A DNA stretch of 64,000 bases from Sphingomonas hankyongi. GTDB lineage: Bacteria; Pseudomonadota; Alphaproteobacteria; Sphingomonadales; Sphingomonadaceae. The stretch covers positions 248,001-312,000 of the forward strand of contig NZ_JAMGBE010000003.1 of NCBI RefSeq assembly GCF_023516575.1, given 5' to 3'. Numbering within the stretch: position 1 is the stretch's first letter; each line of letters begins with the position of its first letter. Of the stretch, positions 14,941-23,764 are shown in pieces. The translations under genes and the position numbers were made by a program. The notes under the pieces were generated by a model that was not told the DNA's origin, did no database searches, and saw only the letters and a program-made list of their open reading frames with translations.

Positions 14941-15875
14941 GCGGCTGCCTTGCTGTGGTGGATCAGCCCGACGAAGATATCTTCCAGGCTCGATTGGTGC
15001 GTGTCGAGATCCTTGAAGGCGATGCCAGCATCCCTCATCGCCGTCAGCAGGGACGGGATGCCCGTTCGTTCTGCCTTGGCGTCGAATTCATAGGTAAGCG
15101 TCGATCCGTCCTCGCTCAGGCGCGGATTCCATTCGGCTAGCGTGGGCGGGATTGCGGCAAGCGGCTCGGCGAGCTGGAGATGGAGCACCTTTCGGCCGAG
15201 CTTCTTCATCAGCTCGGTTTTCTCTTCGACCAGAATGAGCTCGCCCTTGTTGATGACCCCCACGCGATCGGCCATCTCCTCGGCTTCTTCGATATAATGG
15301 GTGGTCAGGATGATCGTGGTGCCGTGCTCGCGCAGCCGGCGGACCATGTTCCACATGTCGCGCCGAAGCTCGACGTCCACACCCGCCGTTGGCTCGTCGA
15401 GGAACAGGATGTCGGGATCGTGGGCGAGCGCCTTCGCGATCATCACGCGGCGCTTCATTCCGCCCGATAATTCCTTCAGGATCGTCTTGCGCTTGTCCCA
15501 AAGCGACAGCTCGCGAAGGATTTCCTCGATCCGCTTGGGGTCTGGCCGTCGGCCGAACAACTCGCGGCTGAAACTGACCGTACTGATCAATGGCTCGAAC
15601 ACGTCCATCGTCAGCTCTTGGGGGACAAGGCCGATGCGGGTGCGCGCCTCGCGGAAGTGGCGTTGCCAGTTCTTGCCGTCGATCAGTACTTCGCCGCCGC
15701 TGGGCGTGACGATGCCGCAGATGATGCTGATCAGCGTCGTCTTGCCGGCCCCGTTCGGGCCGAGAAGCGCAAAGATCTCTCCGCGTTTGATGTCCAGATC
15801 GACGCTCTTCAGCGCATCGGTGCCGCTCGCATATTGCTTGCGCAGCCCGCGTATCGAAAGGATCGACTCGCTCAT
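14937..15875 (-). CDS. ABC transporter ATP-binding protein (ABC-2 exporter partner)
   Basis: The 312-aa ATPase shows Walker [10 protein letters not shown] (about residues 39-47), the Q-loop in [10 protein letters not shown], signature LSGGMKRR, Walker [14 protein letters not shown] and switch His in [11 protein letters not shown]. The 90-residue C-terminal extension ([15 protein letters not shown]...) is the kind found in drug and polysaccharide exporters. It energises the adjacent permease. It begins directly after the yciB stop with no gap, continuing a chain of near-overlapping genes. Confidence 0.95.
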   Translation of the reverse strand: MSESILSIRGLRKQYASGTDALKSVDLDIKRGEIFALLGPNGAGKTTLISIICGIVTPSGGEVLIDGKNWQRHFREARTRIGLVPQELTMDVFEPLISTVSFSRELFGRRPDPKRIEEILRELSLWDKRKTILKELSGGMKRRVMIAKALAHDPDILFLDEPTAGVDVELRRDMWNMVRRLREHGTTIILTTHYIEEAEEMADRVGVINKGELILVEEKTELMKKLGRKVLHLQLAEPLAAIPPTLAEWNPRLSEDGSTLTYEFDAKAERTGIPSLLTAMRDAGIAFKDLDTHQSSLEDIFVGLIHHSKAAA

Positions 15876-16502
15876 TTATTCGATCGGTCCGGGCTCGACC
15901 GGCTCGGCGTCCTCGCGCATCAGGCCGTGACGCATCAGCATCGGAATATTGGCTGCGGCGAAGAGGAAGGTGAGGGGCAGCGCCCCCCAAAGCTTGAAGC
16001 CGATCCAGAAGTTCGTCGAGCTGTTGCGCCAGACGAACTCATTGAGGACGGCCATGAAGGCGAAAAAGACGGCCCAGTTGCGCGTGAGCTTGTTCCAGCC
16101 CGGCTGGTCGAGGCCGGGATAGGTTCCACCGAGCACTTTCTGGAGCAAAGGCTTGTCGGCGATGAGACCGAACCCAAGCAGCCCGGCGACGAGCGCGTAA
16201 TAGACGGTTGGCTTCATCTTGATGAAGGTTTCGTCGTGCAGCCAGATCGTAAGGCCGCCGAGGAGCACGACCATCACCCCTGAGAACAAGAGCAATGGCG
16301 AGATTCGACGGTAGCGGATCGCGGAGAAGAGCATCGCCGCGATCATCGCGACCATGAAAGCCCCTGTGGCGACGAAGATCTTGAGCGCGCCCGGGACGGG
16401 GGCGAAGAAATTGACGAGGAAGAAGACCAGGAGCGGGCCGAGGTCGATCAGGAGGCGCGCGCCGCCCTCGGGCTCTCGCTGATTGCCGGGAACGCTGCTC
16501 AT
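15876..16502 (-). CDS. yciB: Inner-membrane septation protein A (YciB/IspZ)
   Basis: This 208-aa protein has about six membrane helices, with the family hallmarks LLIDLGPLLVFFLVNF near the start, NFFAPVPGALKIFVATGAFM, and KPLLQKVLGGTYPGLDQPGWNKLTRNWAVFFAFMAVLNEFVWR. In Escherichia coli, YciB interacts with elongation and division proteins and affects envelope integrity. The start overlaps the ftsY stop by four bases. Identification is secure; the biochemical activity of the family is not known. Confidence 0.94.
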   Translation of the reverse strand: MSSVPGNQREPEGGARLLIDLGPLLVFFLVNFFAPVPGALKIFVATGAFMVAMIAAMLFSAIRYRRISPLLLFSGVMVVLLGGLTIWLHDETFIKMKPTVYYALVAGLLGFGLIADKPLLQKVLGGTYPGLDQPGWNKLTRNWAVFFAFMAVLNEFVWRNSSTNFWIGFKLWGALPLTFLFAAANIPMLMRHGLMREDAEPVEPGPIE

Positions 16503-17416
16503 TCCGGCGGCAGTCCGGCGATGGCTCTCGCCACCGCGCGCGGATCGAAGGGTCGGAGGTCGTCCGCCTTCTCACCCACGCCGATGGCATGGATGGGGAG
16601 CCCGAATTTCTCGGCTGCTGCCACGAGCACCCCGCCGCGAGCCGTACCGTCTAGCTTGGTCATGATCAGCCCGGTCACGTTGGCGGTCTCGCGGAACACC
16701 TCGACCTGCGCAAGGGCGTTTTGGCCCGTAGTCGCATCGAGCACGAGCACTACATCGTGCGGCGCTTCGGGGTTGAGGCGGCCGAGCACGCGGCGGATCT
16801 TCGCAAGCTCTTCCATCAGGTGCGTCTTGTTCTGGAGACGGCCGGCAGTGTCGACGATCAGCACGTCGATTCCCTGGGCAGTCGCCTGCTTTACGCCGTC
16901 GAACACGATCCCGGCGGCGTCGCCGCCTTCCTTGCCGGACAGGACGGGCGCGCCGATCCGGTCGCCCCAGATCTGCAATTGCTCGATCGCCGCCGCGCGG
17001 AAGGTGTCACCCGCGGCAAACAGGACCCCATAGTCCTGCTCCTTGAGCAAACGGCCGAGCTTGCCGATGGTGGTCGTCTTTCCGGAGCCGTTCACACCGA
17101 TCACGAGGATTACGTGAGGGCGCGGGAAACCCCAGATTTCCAATGGCTTGGCAACTGGAGTTAGGATCTTCTCGATTTCGTCTGCAAGGATCGAGCGCAG
17201 CCCACGCTCATCCAGCTGCTCGAACTTCTGCCTGGAGATGGCTTCGCGGATGCGATGCGAGGCTTCAGGACCGAGGTCGGACGCGATCAGCGCTTCCTCG
17301 ATGTCGTCCAGCGTCGCGGTGTCGAGCGCGGCTTTGCTGGTGAGCCCCGTGAGATTGTCCGCAACCCGCTCGGCGGTTTTCTGAAAGCCGCCGCGCAGGC
17401 GATCGAGCCAGCTCAT
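16499..17416 (-). CDS. ftsY: Signal recognition particle receptor FtsY
   Basis: This 305-aa protein carries the NG domain of SRP GTPases: a helical N domain (residues 1-90), then G1 GVNGSGKTTTIGKL, the insertion-box DTFRAAAIEQL, G3 DTAGRLQNKTHLMEEL, G4 TKLDGTARGG and the closing GVGEKADDLRPFDP. It docks ribosome-SRP complexes at the inner membrane and pairs with Ffh, encoded at 19994-21484. The acidic A domain of enterobacterial FtsY is absent, normal for alphaproteobacteria. ATG 17416 begins MSWLDRLRGGFQKT; a longer frame upstream lies inside mtaB and is rejected. Confidence 0.97.
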   Translation of the reverse strand: MSWLDRLRGGFQKTAERVADNLTGLTSKAALDTATLDDIEEALIASDLGPEASHRIREAISRQKFEQLDERGLRSILADEIEKILTPVAKPLEIWGFPRPHVILVIGVNGSGKTTTIGKLGRLLKEQDYGVLFAAGDTFRAAAIEQLQIWGDRIGAPVLSGKEGGDAAGIVFDGVKQATAQGIDVLIVDTAGRLQNKTHLMEELAKIRRVLGRLNPEAPHDVVLVLDATTGQNALAQVEVFRETANVTGLIMTKLDGTARGGVLVAAAEKFGLPIHAIGVGEKADDLRPFDPRAVARAIAGLPPE

Positions 17417-18573
17417 GCGCGCACCGCGGTGAGTTGCCGATCGGCGAAGGCGACGATGCGAACTTCGGCGGTTTCTCCACGAGCGCCATCGGGCAGCACG
17501 ATCGGCGCGAAGCTGTCGCTGTGTCCCTTTCCGTTGTTTTCGATCAGCGCGCGCTGGGTGGTCCCCACCAAGCTTCGGAGCCAACGGTCGCGCCGCTCGG
17601 ACGCTTTCTCACGAAGCCTGGCAGCGCGCGATTTGACCAGCTCACGGGGGAGCTGCGGCATGCGCGCCGCCGGCGTGTCGGGACGCGGCGAGAAAGGAAA
17701 CACATGAGCGGCGACGATGTCGCAATCATCTAGTAATCTTAATGAGTTCAACGCCATTTCTTCAGACTCTGTAGGAAACCCAGCGATCAGATCCGCGCCA
17801 ATTGTTGCATCCGGCCGTGCGCGCTTGATCCGTTCGACTGCGCGCACTGCGTCGGCACGGCTGTGGCGGCGCTTCATGCGCTTGAGAACCAGGTCGTCCC
17901 CGGCCTGCAGCGACAGGTGGAAATGCGGCATCAGCCTGCCTTCGCCAGCGATCAATTCGAACAGCGCCGCGTCTATCTCGATGCTGTCCAGCGATGAGAG
18001 CCGCAAACGCCCAAGGCGAGGCTCGGCAACGAGAAGCCGCTGGCACAGACTACCCAGCCCGCCTTCATAGTCGGTGATGTCGACCCCGGTGAGCACGATC
18101 TCTTTCGCGCCTCGGTCGAGTTCCCGGACGACCGCGTCGCGAATTGCCTCGAACGGCAGCGAGCGGCTCGGCCCACGCGCCCGCCAGATCGAACAGAAAG
18201 TGCAGCGGTGATCGCAACCAGTCTGCACCGCCACGAAACTGCGAACGTGCCCAAGAAAGCCGGCTGGCGCCATGACGTCATTTGCAGCCAAGGCATTGAG
18301 CTTGCCTGAATTTCCGACAACACGCGAAACTTCCGGCATCGCTTCGAACGATCTTGCGTCGAGCTCGGCCGCGCAGCCGGTCACCAGAATTTTCTTCGAA
18401 GGCGCCTTGCGATGGGCGTGGCGGATGGCCTGCCGGGTCTGGCGCACCGCCTCGTTCGTCACCGCACAGCTGTTGACGACGATCCAATCCTCGCCCGGCG
18501 GGGCGGTCCGCGCGATCGTTTCGCTTTCCGCGAAGTTGAGACGGCAGCCGAGAGTGATCGTCTCAAGGCTCAT
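17413..18573 (-). CDS. mtaB: tRNA (t6A37) methylthiotransferase MtaB
   Basis: This radical-SAM enzyme adds a methylthio group to t6A at position 37 of ANN-decoding tRNAs. The 386-aa protein has the MTTase N-terminal cluster site (Cys in TLGCRLN, VNSCAVT and VTGCAAE), the radical-SAM triad Cys-x3-Cys-x2-Cys in TGCDHRCTFCS and the GVDITDYEG segment. A shortened TRAM-like tail follows (VGTTQRALIENNGKGH). Start ATG 18573 (MSLETITLGCRLNFAE) overlaps the dapF stop by ATGA. MiaB is excluded by the N-terminal pattern and by the t6A-type GCRLN signature. Confidence 0.93.
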   Translation of the reverse strand: MSLETITLGCRLNFAESETIARTAPPGEDWIVVNSCAVTNEAVRQTRQAIRHAHRKAPSKKILVTGCAAELDARSFEAMPEVSRVVGNSGKLNALAANDVMAPAGFLGHVRSFVAVQTGCDHRCTFCSIWRARGPSRSLPFEAIRDAVVRELDRGAKEIVLTGVDITDYEGGLGSLCQRLLVAEPRLGRLRLSSLDSIEIDAALFELIAGEGRLMPHFHLSLQAGDDLVLKRMKRRHSRADAVRAVERIKRARPDATIGADLIAGFPTESEEMALNSLRLLDDCDIVAAHVFPFSPRPDTPAARMPQLPRELVKSRAARLREKASERRDRWLRSLVGTTQRALIENNGKGHSDSFAPIVLPDGARGETAEVRIVAFADRQLTAVRA

Positions 18574-19370
18574 GCAAGGGTTCCGAGGTCGAGATAGCCT
18601 TCGAACACATGCGTTGCGGAGCCGCGCATGCGGATCGGCTGTCCGGGCTCCCATGCGATCGTCAGGCTGCCGCCGGCCATATCCACCTGTACGGGTGAGA
18701 CGGCACGCTTCGTGGCGATCGCCGCCACTGCCGTAGCGCAGGCGCCGGTGCCGCAGGCGAGCGTTTCACCGGCCCCCCGTTCGAATGTCCGCAGCTCCAG
18801 GCGATCACGGCTATTGGTGGCGACATTGACATTGATCCGCTCCGGAAAGGCAGGATCGTTCTCGATGTCCGGCCCGATTTCCTGCAGCGGCACCTGCCGC
18901 GCGTCCGGGACGAAGAAGACCAGGTGCGGATTACCCACATTCAAGGCAAAGGGCTGCTCCAGCCCGTCCCAGGCCATTGGCAGCGCGGCCGTGTCCATCG
19001 CGTATGCGAGCGGAATGTCTTCCCAGCCGAAGCGCGGCTCGCCGAGCGTGACTTCCACCTCGGCGCCCAGATCCTCGCCCTTCAGCATCCCGCCGTCGCT
19101 GTCGATGCTGCTGGCTCCGGTCAGCTGCACGACGCATCGGGTTGCATTGCCGCAGCTTTCGACCTCTCCGCCGTCCTGGTTCCAGATTCGCATCTTGAGG
19201 TCGGCGGTCTCGCCGGGCTCAAGCACGATCAGCTGGTCGCAACCGACGCCGGTGCGGCGATCCGCGATCGCCCGCGCAAGGTGCGGCGTGACCTCGAACG
19301 GCTCTTCGCGAGCGTCGATGATCACGAAATCATTGCCCAACCCATGCATCTTGTGGAAGTGCCGCCGCAT
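18570..19370 (-). CDS. dapF: Diaminopimelate epimerase DapF
   Basis: DapF interconverts LL- and meso-diaminopimelate for lysine and peptidoglycan synthesis; it works in the cytosol without cofactor. The 266-aa product starts MRRHFHKMHGLGNDFVIIDAR at ATG 19370. The catalytic cysteines are in ESCGNATRCV and in LACGTGACATAVA. The first gene of the minus-strand operon, it diverges from a small plus-strand gene 51 bases away. asd, at 28144, supplies the same pathway. No oddities are seen. Confidence 0.97.
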   Translation of the reverse strand: MRRHFHKMHGLGNDFVIIDAREEPFEVTPHLARAIADRRTGVGCDQLIVLEPGETADLKMRIWNQDGGEVESCGNATRCVVQLTGASSIDSDGGMLKGEDLGAEVEVTLGEPRFGWEDIPLAYAMDTAALPMAWDGLEQPFALNVGNPHLVFFVPDARQVPLQEIGPDIENDPAFPERINVNVATNSRDRLELRTFERGAGETLACGTGACATAVAAIATKRAVSPVQVDMAGGSLTIAWEPGQPIRMRGSATHVFEGYLDLGTLA

Positions 19371-19421
19371 CGGCCGCGACTTAGGGAGGGGCCGGGGCCG
19401 AGTCCACCGCAAGAGGGCGCC

Positions 19422-19853
19422 ATGCAGAGAGCTGCCAACGACGTCATGCAATCGATCATCTTTTCGGCGGTGCTGGATGCGCTTGCCGCGCTGAAGGCCG
19501 GGTCCGGGGGATTGCCCAACCAATTGCTCCGCGACGTTCAGTCGATCCACCCGAACGTGACGTTCGCCGATCTGCCCAAAGCGCTGCAGGACGCGATCGC
19601 GAAAAGCACGCGCGGCGCATTCACGCAGCTGCTGAAGGAAGGCTATGCCGTCGGGCCGCGACAGCAGATGCAGCAGACGCGACCGATGGACCGGGTGCCG
19701 GAAAGGGATCGGCGCATTCCGAACGATCGCCGCACGGTGCGGCGCGGTCCCGGTCGCCGCGGCCCCGCCGAGAACGAAGGACCGGGGAAGGGGCCCCGAG
19801 GACCGGGCGGCCCGTCGCGTCCGCGCAAGCCCAAGGGCAAGCCAAAGTTCTAG
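19422..19853 (+). CDS. Small protein with helical N-terminus and basic Gly/Pro/Arg tail
   Basis: This 143-aa protein has a helical N-terminal half (MQRAANDVMQSIIFSAVLDALAALKAGSGG... to about residue 75) and a tail rich in Arg, Pro, Gly and Lys (residues 80-143). The tail is probably unstructured and could bind nucleic acid. ATG 19422 was chosen because upstream in-frame sequence belongs to dapF on the other strand. Conservation cannot be judged here. It lies between dapF and ffh and could be the first gene of the ffh transcript, which begins 140 bases later. Confidence 0.65.
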   Translation: MQRAANDVMQSIIFSAVLDALAALKAGSGGLPNQLLRDVQSIHPNVTFADLPKALQDAIAKSTRGAFTQLLKEGYAVGPRQQMQQTRPMDRVPERDRRIPNDRRTVRRGPGRRGPAENEGPGKGPRGPGGPSRPRKPKGKPKF

Positions 19854-19993
19854 CGGTTGAAGTTTGCCGCCTCTGCGGCTAAGTGCCCCCGCGTCCTAAG
19901 GACAGACATAAATGTGAGCGCCCACGGGTGCACGCTGGCCGACGAGGTTTCGTCCGCCGGCGTATTTTGCGTTTGAGGTCAGGAGAAGCACTT

Positions 19994-21484
19994 TTGTTCG
20001 ACACGTTGAGCGATCGGCTCGGCAGCGTATTTGACCGACTCCGCGGGCGCGGCGCGCTCACGGAGGCCGATGTGCGCTCGGCCATGCGGGAAGTCCGTGT
20101 CGCCTTGCTAGAGGCGGACGTCGCGCTCCCGGTTGCCCGCGATTTTGTCGACCAGGTCACCGAGAAAGCCGTCGGGCAGGAGGCCCTGCGCTCGGTCACG
20201 CCGGGACAGATGGTCGTCAAATATGTCCATGATGCCCTCGTCGAGACGCTCGGCGCCGACACCGCGGAGCTCGACCTCGGCGTAACTCCGCCGGCAGTCA
20301 TCATGATGGTCGGGCTTCAGGGGTCGGGTAAGACGACCACGACGGCCAAGCTGGCGAAGCGCCTCACCGAGCGTGAGCGCAAGAAGGTGCTGATGGCGTC
20401 GCTCGACGTTGCTCGCCCGGCCGCTCAGGAACAGCTCGCGGTGCTCGGGCGCCAGGCGAATGTCGATACGCTCGCGATCGTGCCTGGCCAGCAGCCGGTG
20501 GAGATTGCCAAGCGCGCGATCCAGTCCGCCAAGCTTCAGGCTTACGATGTCGTCCTGCTCGATACTGCTGGGCGCCTGCACGTCGACGACCAGCTGATGG
20601 CCGAGATGAAGGCCGTCGCGGGCGCATCGAATCCGGCCGAGACCTTGCTCGTTGTCGACAGCCTGACCGGCCAGGACGCCGTGAACGTCGCGAAGGGCTT
20701 CGCGGGCGAAGTCGATCTTACCGGCGTGATCCTGACGCGAATGGACGGCGATGCGCGTGGCGGCGCCGCACTCAGCATGCGGGCGGTGACCGGCAAGCCG
20801 ATCAAGTTTGCCGGCGTGGGCGAGGGGATCGACGCGCTCGAGGCCTTTCATCCGCAGCGTGTCGCGGGTCGCATCCTCGGCATGGGCGACGTCGTCAGCC
20901 TCGTCGAAAAGGCGGCTGAGACGATCCAGGTCGAGGAGGCCGAGAAGCTTGCGGCCAAGATGGCCAAGGGCAAGTTCGACCTTGACGATCTGTGGGCCCA
21001 GCTTCGGCAGATGCAGCGCATGGGGGGCCTTGGCGCGCTCGCGAACATGATGCCCGGAATGAAGGGCATGAAGGGCGCCATGGACAAGGCGGCCGACAGC
21101 AAGGCGCTTGTCCACATGGAGGCCATGCTCTCGTCGATGACGGCGAAGGAGCGATCCAAGCCCGAAGTGATCAATGCGAAGCGCAAGATCCGCATCGCCA
21201 AGGGCAGCGGTACTACGGTTCAGGAGATCAACAAGCTCCTGAAGATGCATATGGAAATGGCGAACGCCATGAAGCGGCTCAAGAAGATGGGCGGCCTCGG
21301 AAAGCTCGCCGCGATGTTCAACAAGGGTGGCCTAGAGGGCGCGCTCGGTGGACTTGCCCCCCCGGGCGCGCTCCCGCCTGGTGGGCTCGGTCTCGGTGGA
21401 AATGCCGGGGCCGGCCTGCCCGGTCTGGGCGGCGCATCGCCGTTCAACCTGCCTCCCGGCTTCGACAAGTTTTCAAAGAAATAA
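19994..21484 (+). CDS. ffh: Signal recognition particle protein Ffh
   Basis: This 496-aa GTPase binds signal peptides of nascent membrane proteins together with 4.5S RNA and delivers them to FtsY. G1 is LQGSGKTTTTAKL, G3 DTAGRLHVDDQLMAEM, G4 TRMDGDARGG. The M domain (after about residue 300) is methionine-rich (MQRMGGLGALANMMPGMKGMKGAMD) and ends in a Gly/Pro/Leu-rich tail. The start is TTG at 19994 (LFDTLSDRLG), after AGGAGA; the frame continues further upstream but without homology. It leads the rpsP-rimM cluster. Confidence 0.97.
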   Translation: MFDTLSDRLGSVFDRLRGRGALTEADVRSAMREVRVALLEADVALPVARDFVDQVTEKAVGQEALRSVTPGQMVVKYVHDALVETLGADTAELDLGVTPPAVIMMVGLQGSGKTTTTAKLAKRLTERERKKVLMASLDVARPAAQEQLAVLGRQANVDTLAIVPGQQPVEIAKRAIQSAKLQAYDVVLLDTAGRLHVDDQLMAEMKAVAGASNPAETLLVVDSLTGQDAVNVAKGFAGEVDLTGVILTRMDGDARGGAALSMRAVTGKPIKFAGVGEGIDALEAFHPQRVAGRILGMGDVVSLVEKAAETIQVEEAEKLAAKMAKGKFDLDDLWAQLRQMQRMGGLGALANMMPGMKGMKGAMDKAADSKALVHMEAMLSSMTAKERSKPEVINAKRKIRIAKGSGTTVQEINKLLKMHMEMANAMKRLKKMGGLGKLAAMFNKGGLEGALGGLAPPGALPPGGLGLGGNAGAGLPGLGGASPFNLPPGFDKFSKK

Positions 21485-21509
21485 CGCAATACACTGAAAG
21501 GAATACTAA

Positions 21510-22271
21510 ATGGCAGTTGCAATTCGTCTGGCCCGGGGTGGGTCCAAGAAGCGTCCTTATTATCGCATCGTCGTTGCGGACAGCCGTAATGCTCGCGACG
21601 GCCGCTTCATCGAGAAGGTCGGCACTTACAATCCGCTGCTGGCGAAGGATTCGCCGGAGCGCGTGAAGCTCGACACGGATCGCATCTCGCATTGGCTGGG
21701 CGTCGGCGCGCAGCCTTCGGATCGTGTCCTGCGCTTCCTGGATGCCGCGGGCATCAAGGAGCGTCCGGCGCGCAACAACCCGCAGAAGGCCGAGCCGGGC
21801 GAAAAGGCCAAGGAGCGCGTCGAGGAGCGTGCGAAGCGCGCTGCGGATGCGGAAGCGGCCGCTGCCGAGGCTGCCGCCGCGCCAGCGGAGGAGCCCGTGG
21901 CCGAGGAAGCTGTGACCGAGACCGAGGAAGTGGCTGCAGAGCAGGCTCCGGCCGAGACGGCCGATGTGCCGGCGGAAGAGCCGGTGGCTGAAGAGGCCGC
22001 TGCCGAAGCCAGCGCCAGCGAAGAAGCTCCGGCTGAGGACGCTGCCGTTGAGGAAACTCCCGCCGAGGAAGCTCCCGCTGAGGAAGCTGCTGCCGAGGAA
22101 ACCTCCGCTGAGGAGGCCGCTGCCGAGGCGAGCGCTGGCGAAGCACCTGCCGAGGGCGCCGATGACGTCACTCCTCCCACTGAGGATTCGCCTCAGGCCG
22201 AGGAAGCAACCGCCGAAGGCGAATCCACGGAAGAGCCCGCCGAAGGCGCGGCCGAAGAAACCAAGGCCTAA
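21510..22271 (+). CDS. rpsP: 30S ribosomal protein S16 with long Ala/Glu-rich C-terminal tail
   Basis: Residues 1-85 are a normal S16 ([44 protein letters not shown]...), a late-assembling protein of the small subunit. The protein then continues to 253 aa, about three times the usual length. The tail, from about residue 88, is almost only Ala, Glu, Pro, Val, Thr, with imperfect repeats such as PAEEA and AAEE. The tail is in frame and ends with the only stop, so it is not a sequencing artefact on its face. Such extensions occur in some alphaproteobacteria. It is acidic and presumably disordered. ffh lies 25 bases upstream, rimM 2 bases downstream. Confidence 0.96.
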   Translation: MAVAIRLARGGSKKRPYYRIVVADSRNARDGRFIEKVGTYNPLLAKDSPERVKLDTDRISHWLGVGAQPSDRVLRFLDAAGIKERPARNNPQKAEPGEKAKERVEERAKRAADAEAAAAEAAAAPAEEPVAEEAVTETEEVAAEQAPAETADVPAEEPVAEEAAAEASASEEAPAEDAAVEETPAEEAPAEEAAAEETSAEEAAAEASAGEAPAEGADDVTPPTEDSPQAEEATAEGESTEEPAEGAAEETKA

Positions 22272-22273
22272 GC

Positions 22274-22768
22274 ATGAGCAATGGCGGCGAGCGTAGGATC
22301 GCGCTCGCCGCGATTGCCGGCGCGCATGGCGTCAAAGGCGAGCTACGTCTGAAGCTGTTCGCCGACACCGTCGAAAGCCTGCGGCGCCACGAAAAACTGT
22401 ATGTGGGAGGCGCCGAACGGCGCCTCCTTTCGGTTCGCGATGGTGGCAAAACCGCCGTCGCACGGTTCGATGGCGTATCCGACCGCGGAACTGCCGAAGC
22501 CTTGCGCGGGTCGCTGGTCGAAGTCGATCGCGATGCCTTGCCGCCCTTGGAAGAAGGCGAATATTATCACGCCGACCTGATCGGCCTGCGCGTTGTCGAC
22601 CGCGAAGGACAGCCGGTCGGCGCCGTCGTGGCGGTCGAAGATTACGGCGCCGGAGACCTGCTCGAGATCGAGCTTGACGGCGGCAAGCGTTCCCTGATCC
22701 CGTTCCGGGATGGGATTGCCGATCTCGCGCGCGGCGAGATCGTCGTCGACGCGGCTTTCCTGGCCTAA
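22274..22768 (+). CDS. rimM: Ribosome maturation factor RimM
   Basis: RimM helps assemble the 30S head and binds S19. The 164-aa protein has the N-terminal RimM domain (RIALAAIAGAHGVKGELRLKLFADTVESL) and a C-terminal PRC-barrel (HADLIGLRVVDREGQPVGAVVAVEDYGAGDLLEIEL). It starts two bases after rpsP, so translation is coupled, and the order rpsP-rimM is standard. Its stop overlaps a convergent minus-strand oxidoreductase by four bases, which breaks the usual continuation into trmD. Confidence 0.96.
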   Translation: MSNGGERRIALAAIAGAHGVKGELRLKLFADTVESLRRHEKLYVGGAERRLLSVRDGGKTAVARFDGVSDRGTAEALRGSLVEVDRDALPPLEEGEYYHADLIGLRVVDREGQPVGAVVAVEDYGAGDLLEIELDGGKRSLIPFRDGIADLARGEIVVDAAFLA

Positions 22769-23727
22769 CTCCCCTCTCCGGCTTCCTCCATCTCGGACGT
22801 CGGTTCCCGCCAGCGCGGCTCGTCCTTGCAAAGGTCGTTGCGGATCGTGGTGGCGGCAACGCCGCCTTCGCCCATTGCGTGACTGATCTGATCGAGCCCG
22901 TGGACCACGTCACCGGCTGCATAAAGGCCTGGCACGCTGGTGCGCTGGTGGCTGTCGCAGAGGAAGCAGCCGTCCTCGGCAAGCTTCGCGCCCACCATCT
23001 CGCCCAATTGCGTGTGGGTATCGGACCCGAGCGCCGGATAGACGCTGTCGAAGGTGTGGTGACCTTCCGCGGTGTCGACGACGATGAACTGGTGGGAGAT
23101 CGCCACCGCCTGCGCCGGTCCGTCGATGCAATCGATCCCGGCCTCCTTGAGCCGGTCCTGGTCTTCCTGCTTGAGGCTGAGCGCCTTGTCCGGCGCAATG
23201 AGGGTGACGTCGGCAGTGTAGCTGCGGATGAACACCGCCTCGGCGACGCCATGACTGTCGCTTCCGATCACGCCGACTTTCTTGTCGGTGACCTCATAAC
23301 CGTCGCAGATCGGGCAGTAGCGGATGAGGCCCTTCGCGAGCGCGTCATCGTGCAGATCCTCGTCCATGGGCGGGCGGCGATTGCTGACGCCCGTAGCGAG
23401 CAGCACGGACCGCGCCCGTCGCGAGCCGGATCCCCAGACGACGCAGAACAGGCCGCTTTCCTCGTCCCGTTCGAGCCTGGTGACATATTCGGTCTGGATC
23501 TTCGCGCCATATTTGCAGGCCTGGTCTCGCATCCGCTGCAGCAGCTCGTCGCCACTGACGCCGTCGGGGAAGCCGGCGTGATTGCGAGTGCAGGGAATCC
23601 ATGACGCGCGGCTCTTTCCCCCGTCGACGACGAGGATGTCGAGGTGGAAGCGCGCGAGATAGATTGCGGCGGTCAGGCCCGCCGGCCCGCCGCCGACGAT
23701 CAGGCAATCGAGTATTGGGTCATCCAT
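22765..23727 (-). CDS. Thioredoxin-reductase-like flavoprotein with altered NADPH site
   Basis: This 320-aa protein has a strong FAD-binding N-terminus ([19 protein letters not shown]), a redox CPICDG disulfide as in low-molecular-weight thioredoxin reductase, and the late FAD motif [16 protein letters not shown]. The second dinucleotide site, normally GGGNTA, reads GSDSHGV, and the usual HRR-type NADPH phosphate binders are absent. The electron donor may therefore not be NADPH. ATG 23727 is used; the longer frame begins with TTG 23733. It lies antisense between rimM and trmD, diverging from trmD by about 37 bases. Confidence 0.87.
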   Translation of the reverse strand: MDDPILDCLIVGGGPAGLTAAIYLARFHLDILVVDGGKSRASWIPCTRNHAGFPDGVSGDELLQRMRDQACKYGAKIQTEYVTRLERDEESGLFCVVWGSGSRRARSVLLATGVSNRRPPMDEDLHDDALAKGLIRYCPICDGYEVTDKKVGVIGSDSHGVAEAVFIRSYTADVTLIAPDKALSLKQEDQDRLKEAGIDCIDGPAQAVAISHQFIVVDTAEGHHTFDSVYPALGSDTHTQLGEMVGAKLAEDGCFLCDSHQRTSVPGLYAAGDVVHGLDQISHAMGEGGVAATTIRNDLCKDEPRWREPTSEMEEAGEGS

Positions 23728-23764
23728 GCGCAACCCAATGGATTGTGATAGCGGCGGTTCCGCA

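Noticed and set aside
21780-22271. Short repeats resembling a CRISPR or satellite array
   Set aside because: The repeats are in-frame, imperfect, codon-periodic and lack spacers; they encode the Ala/Glu tail of S16.
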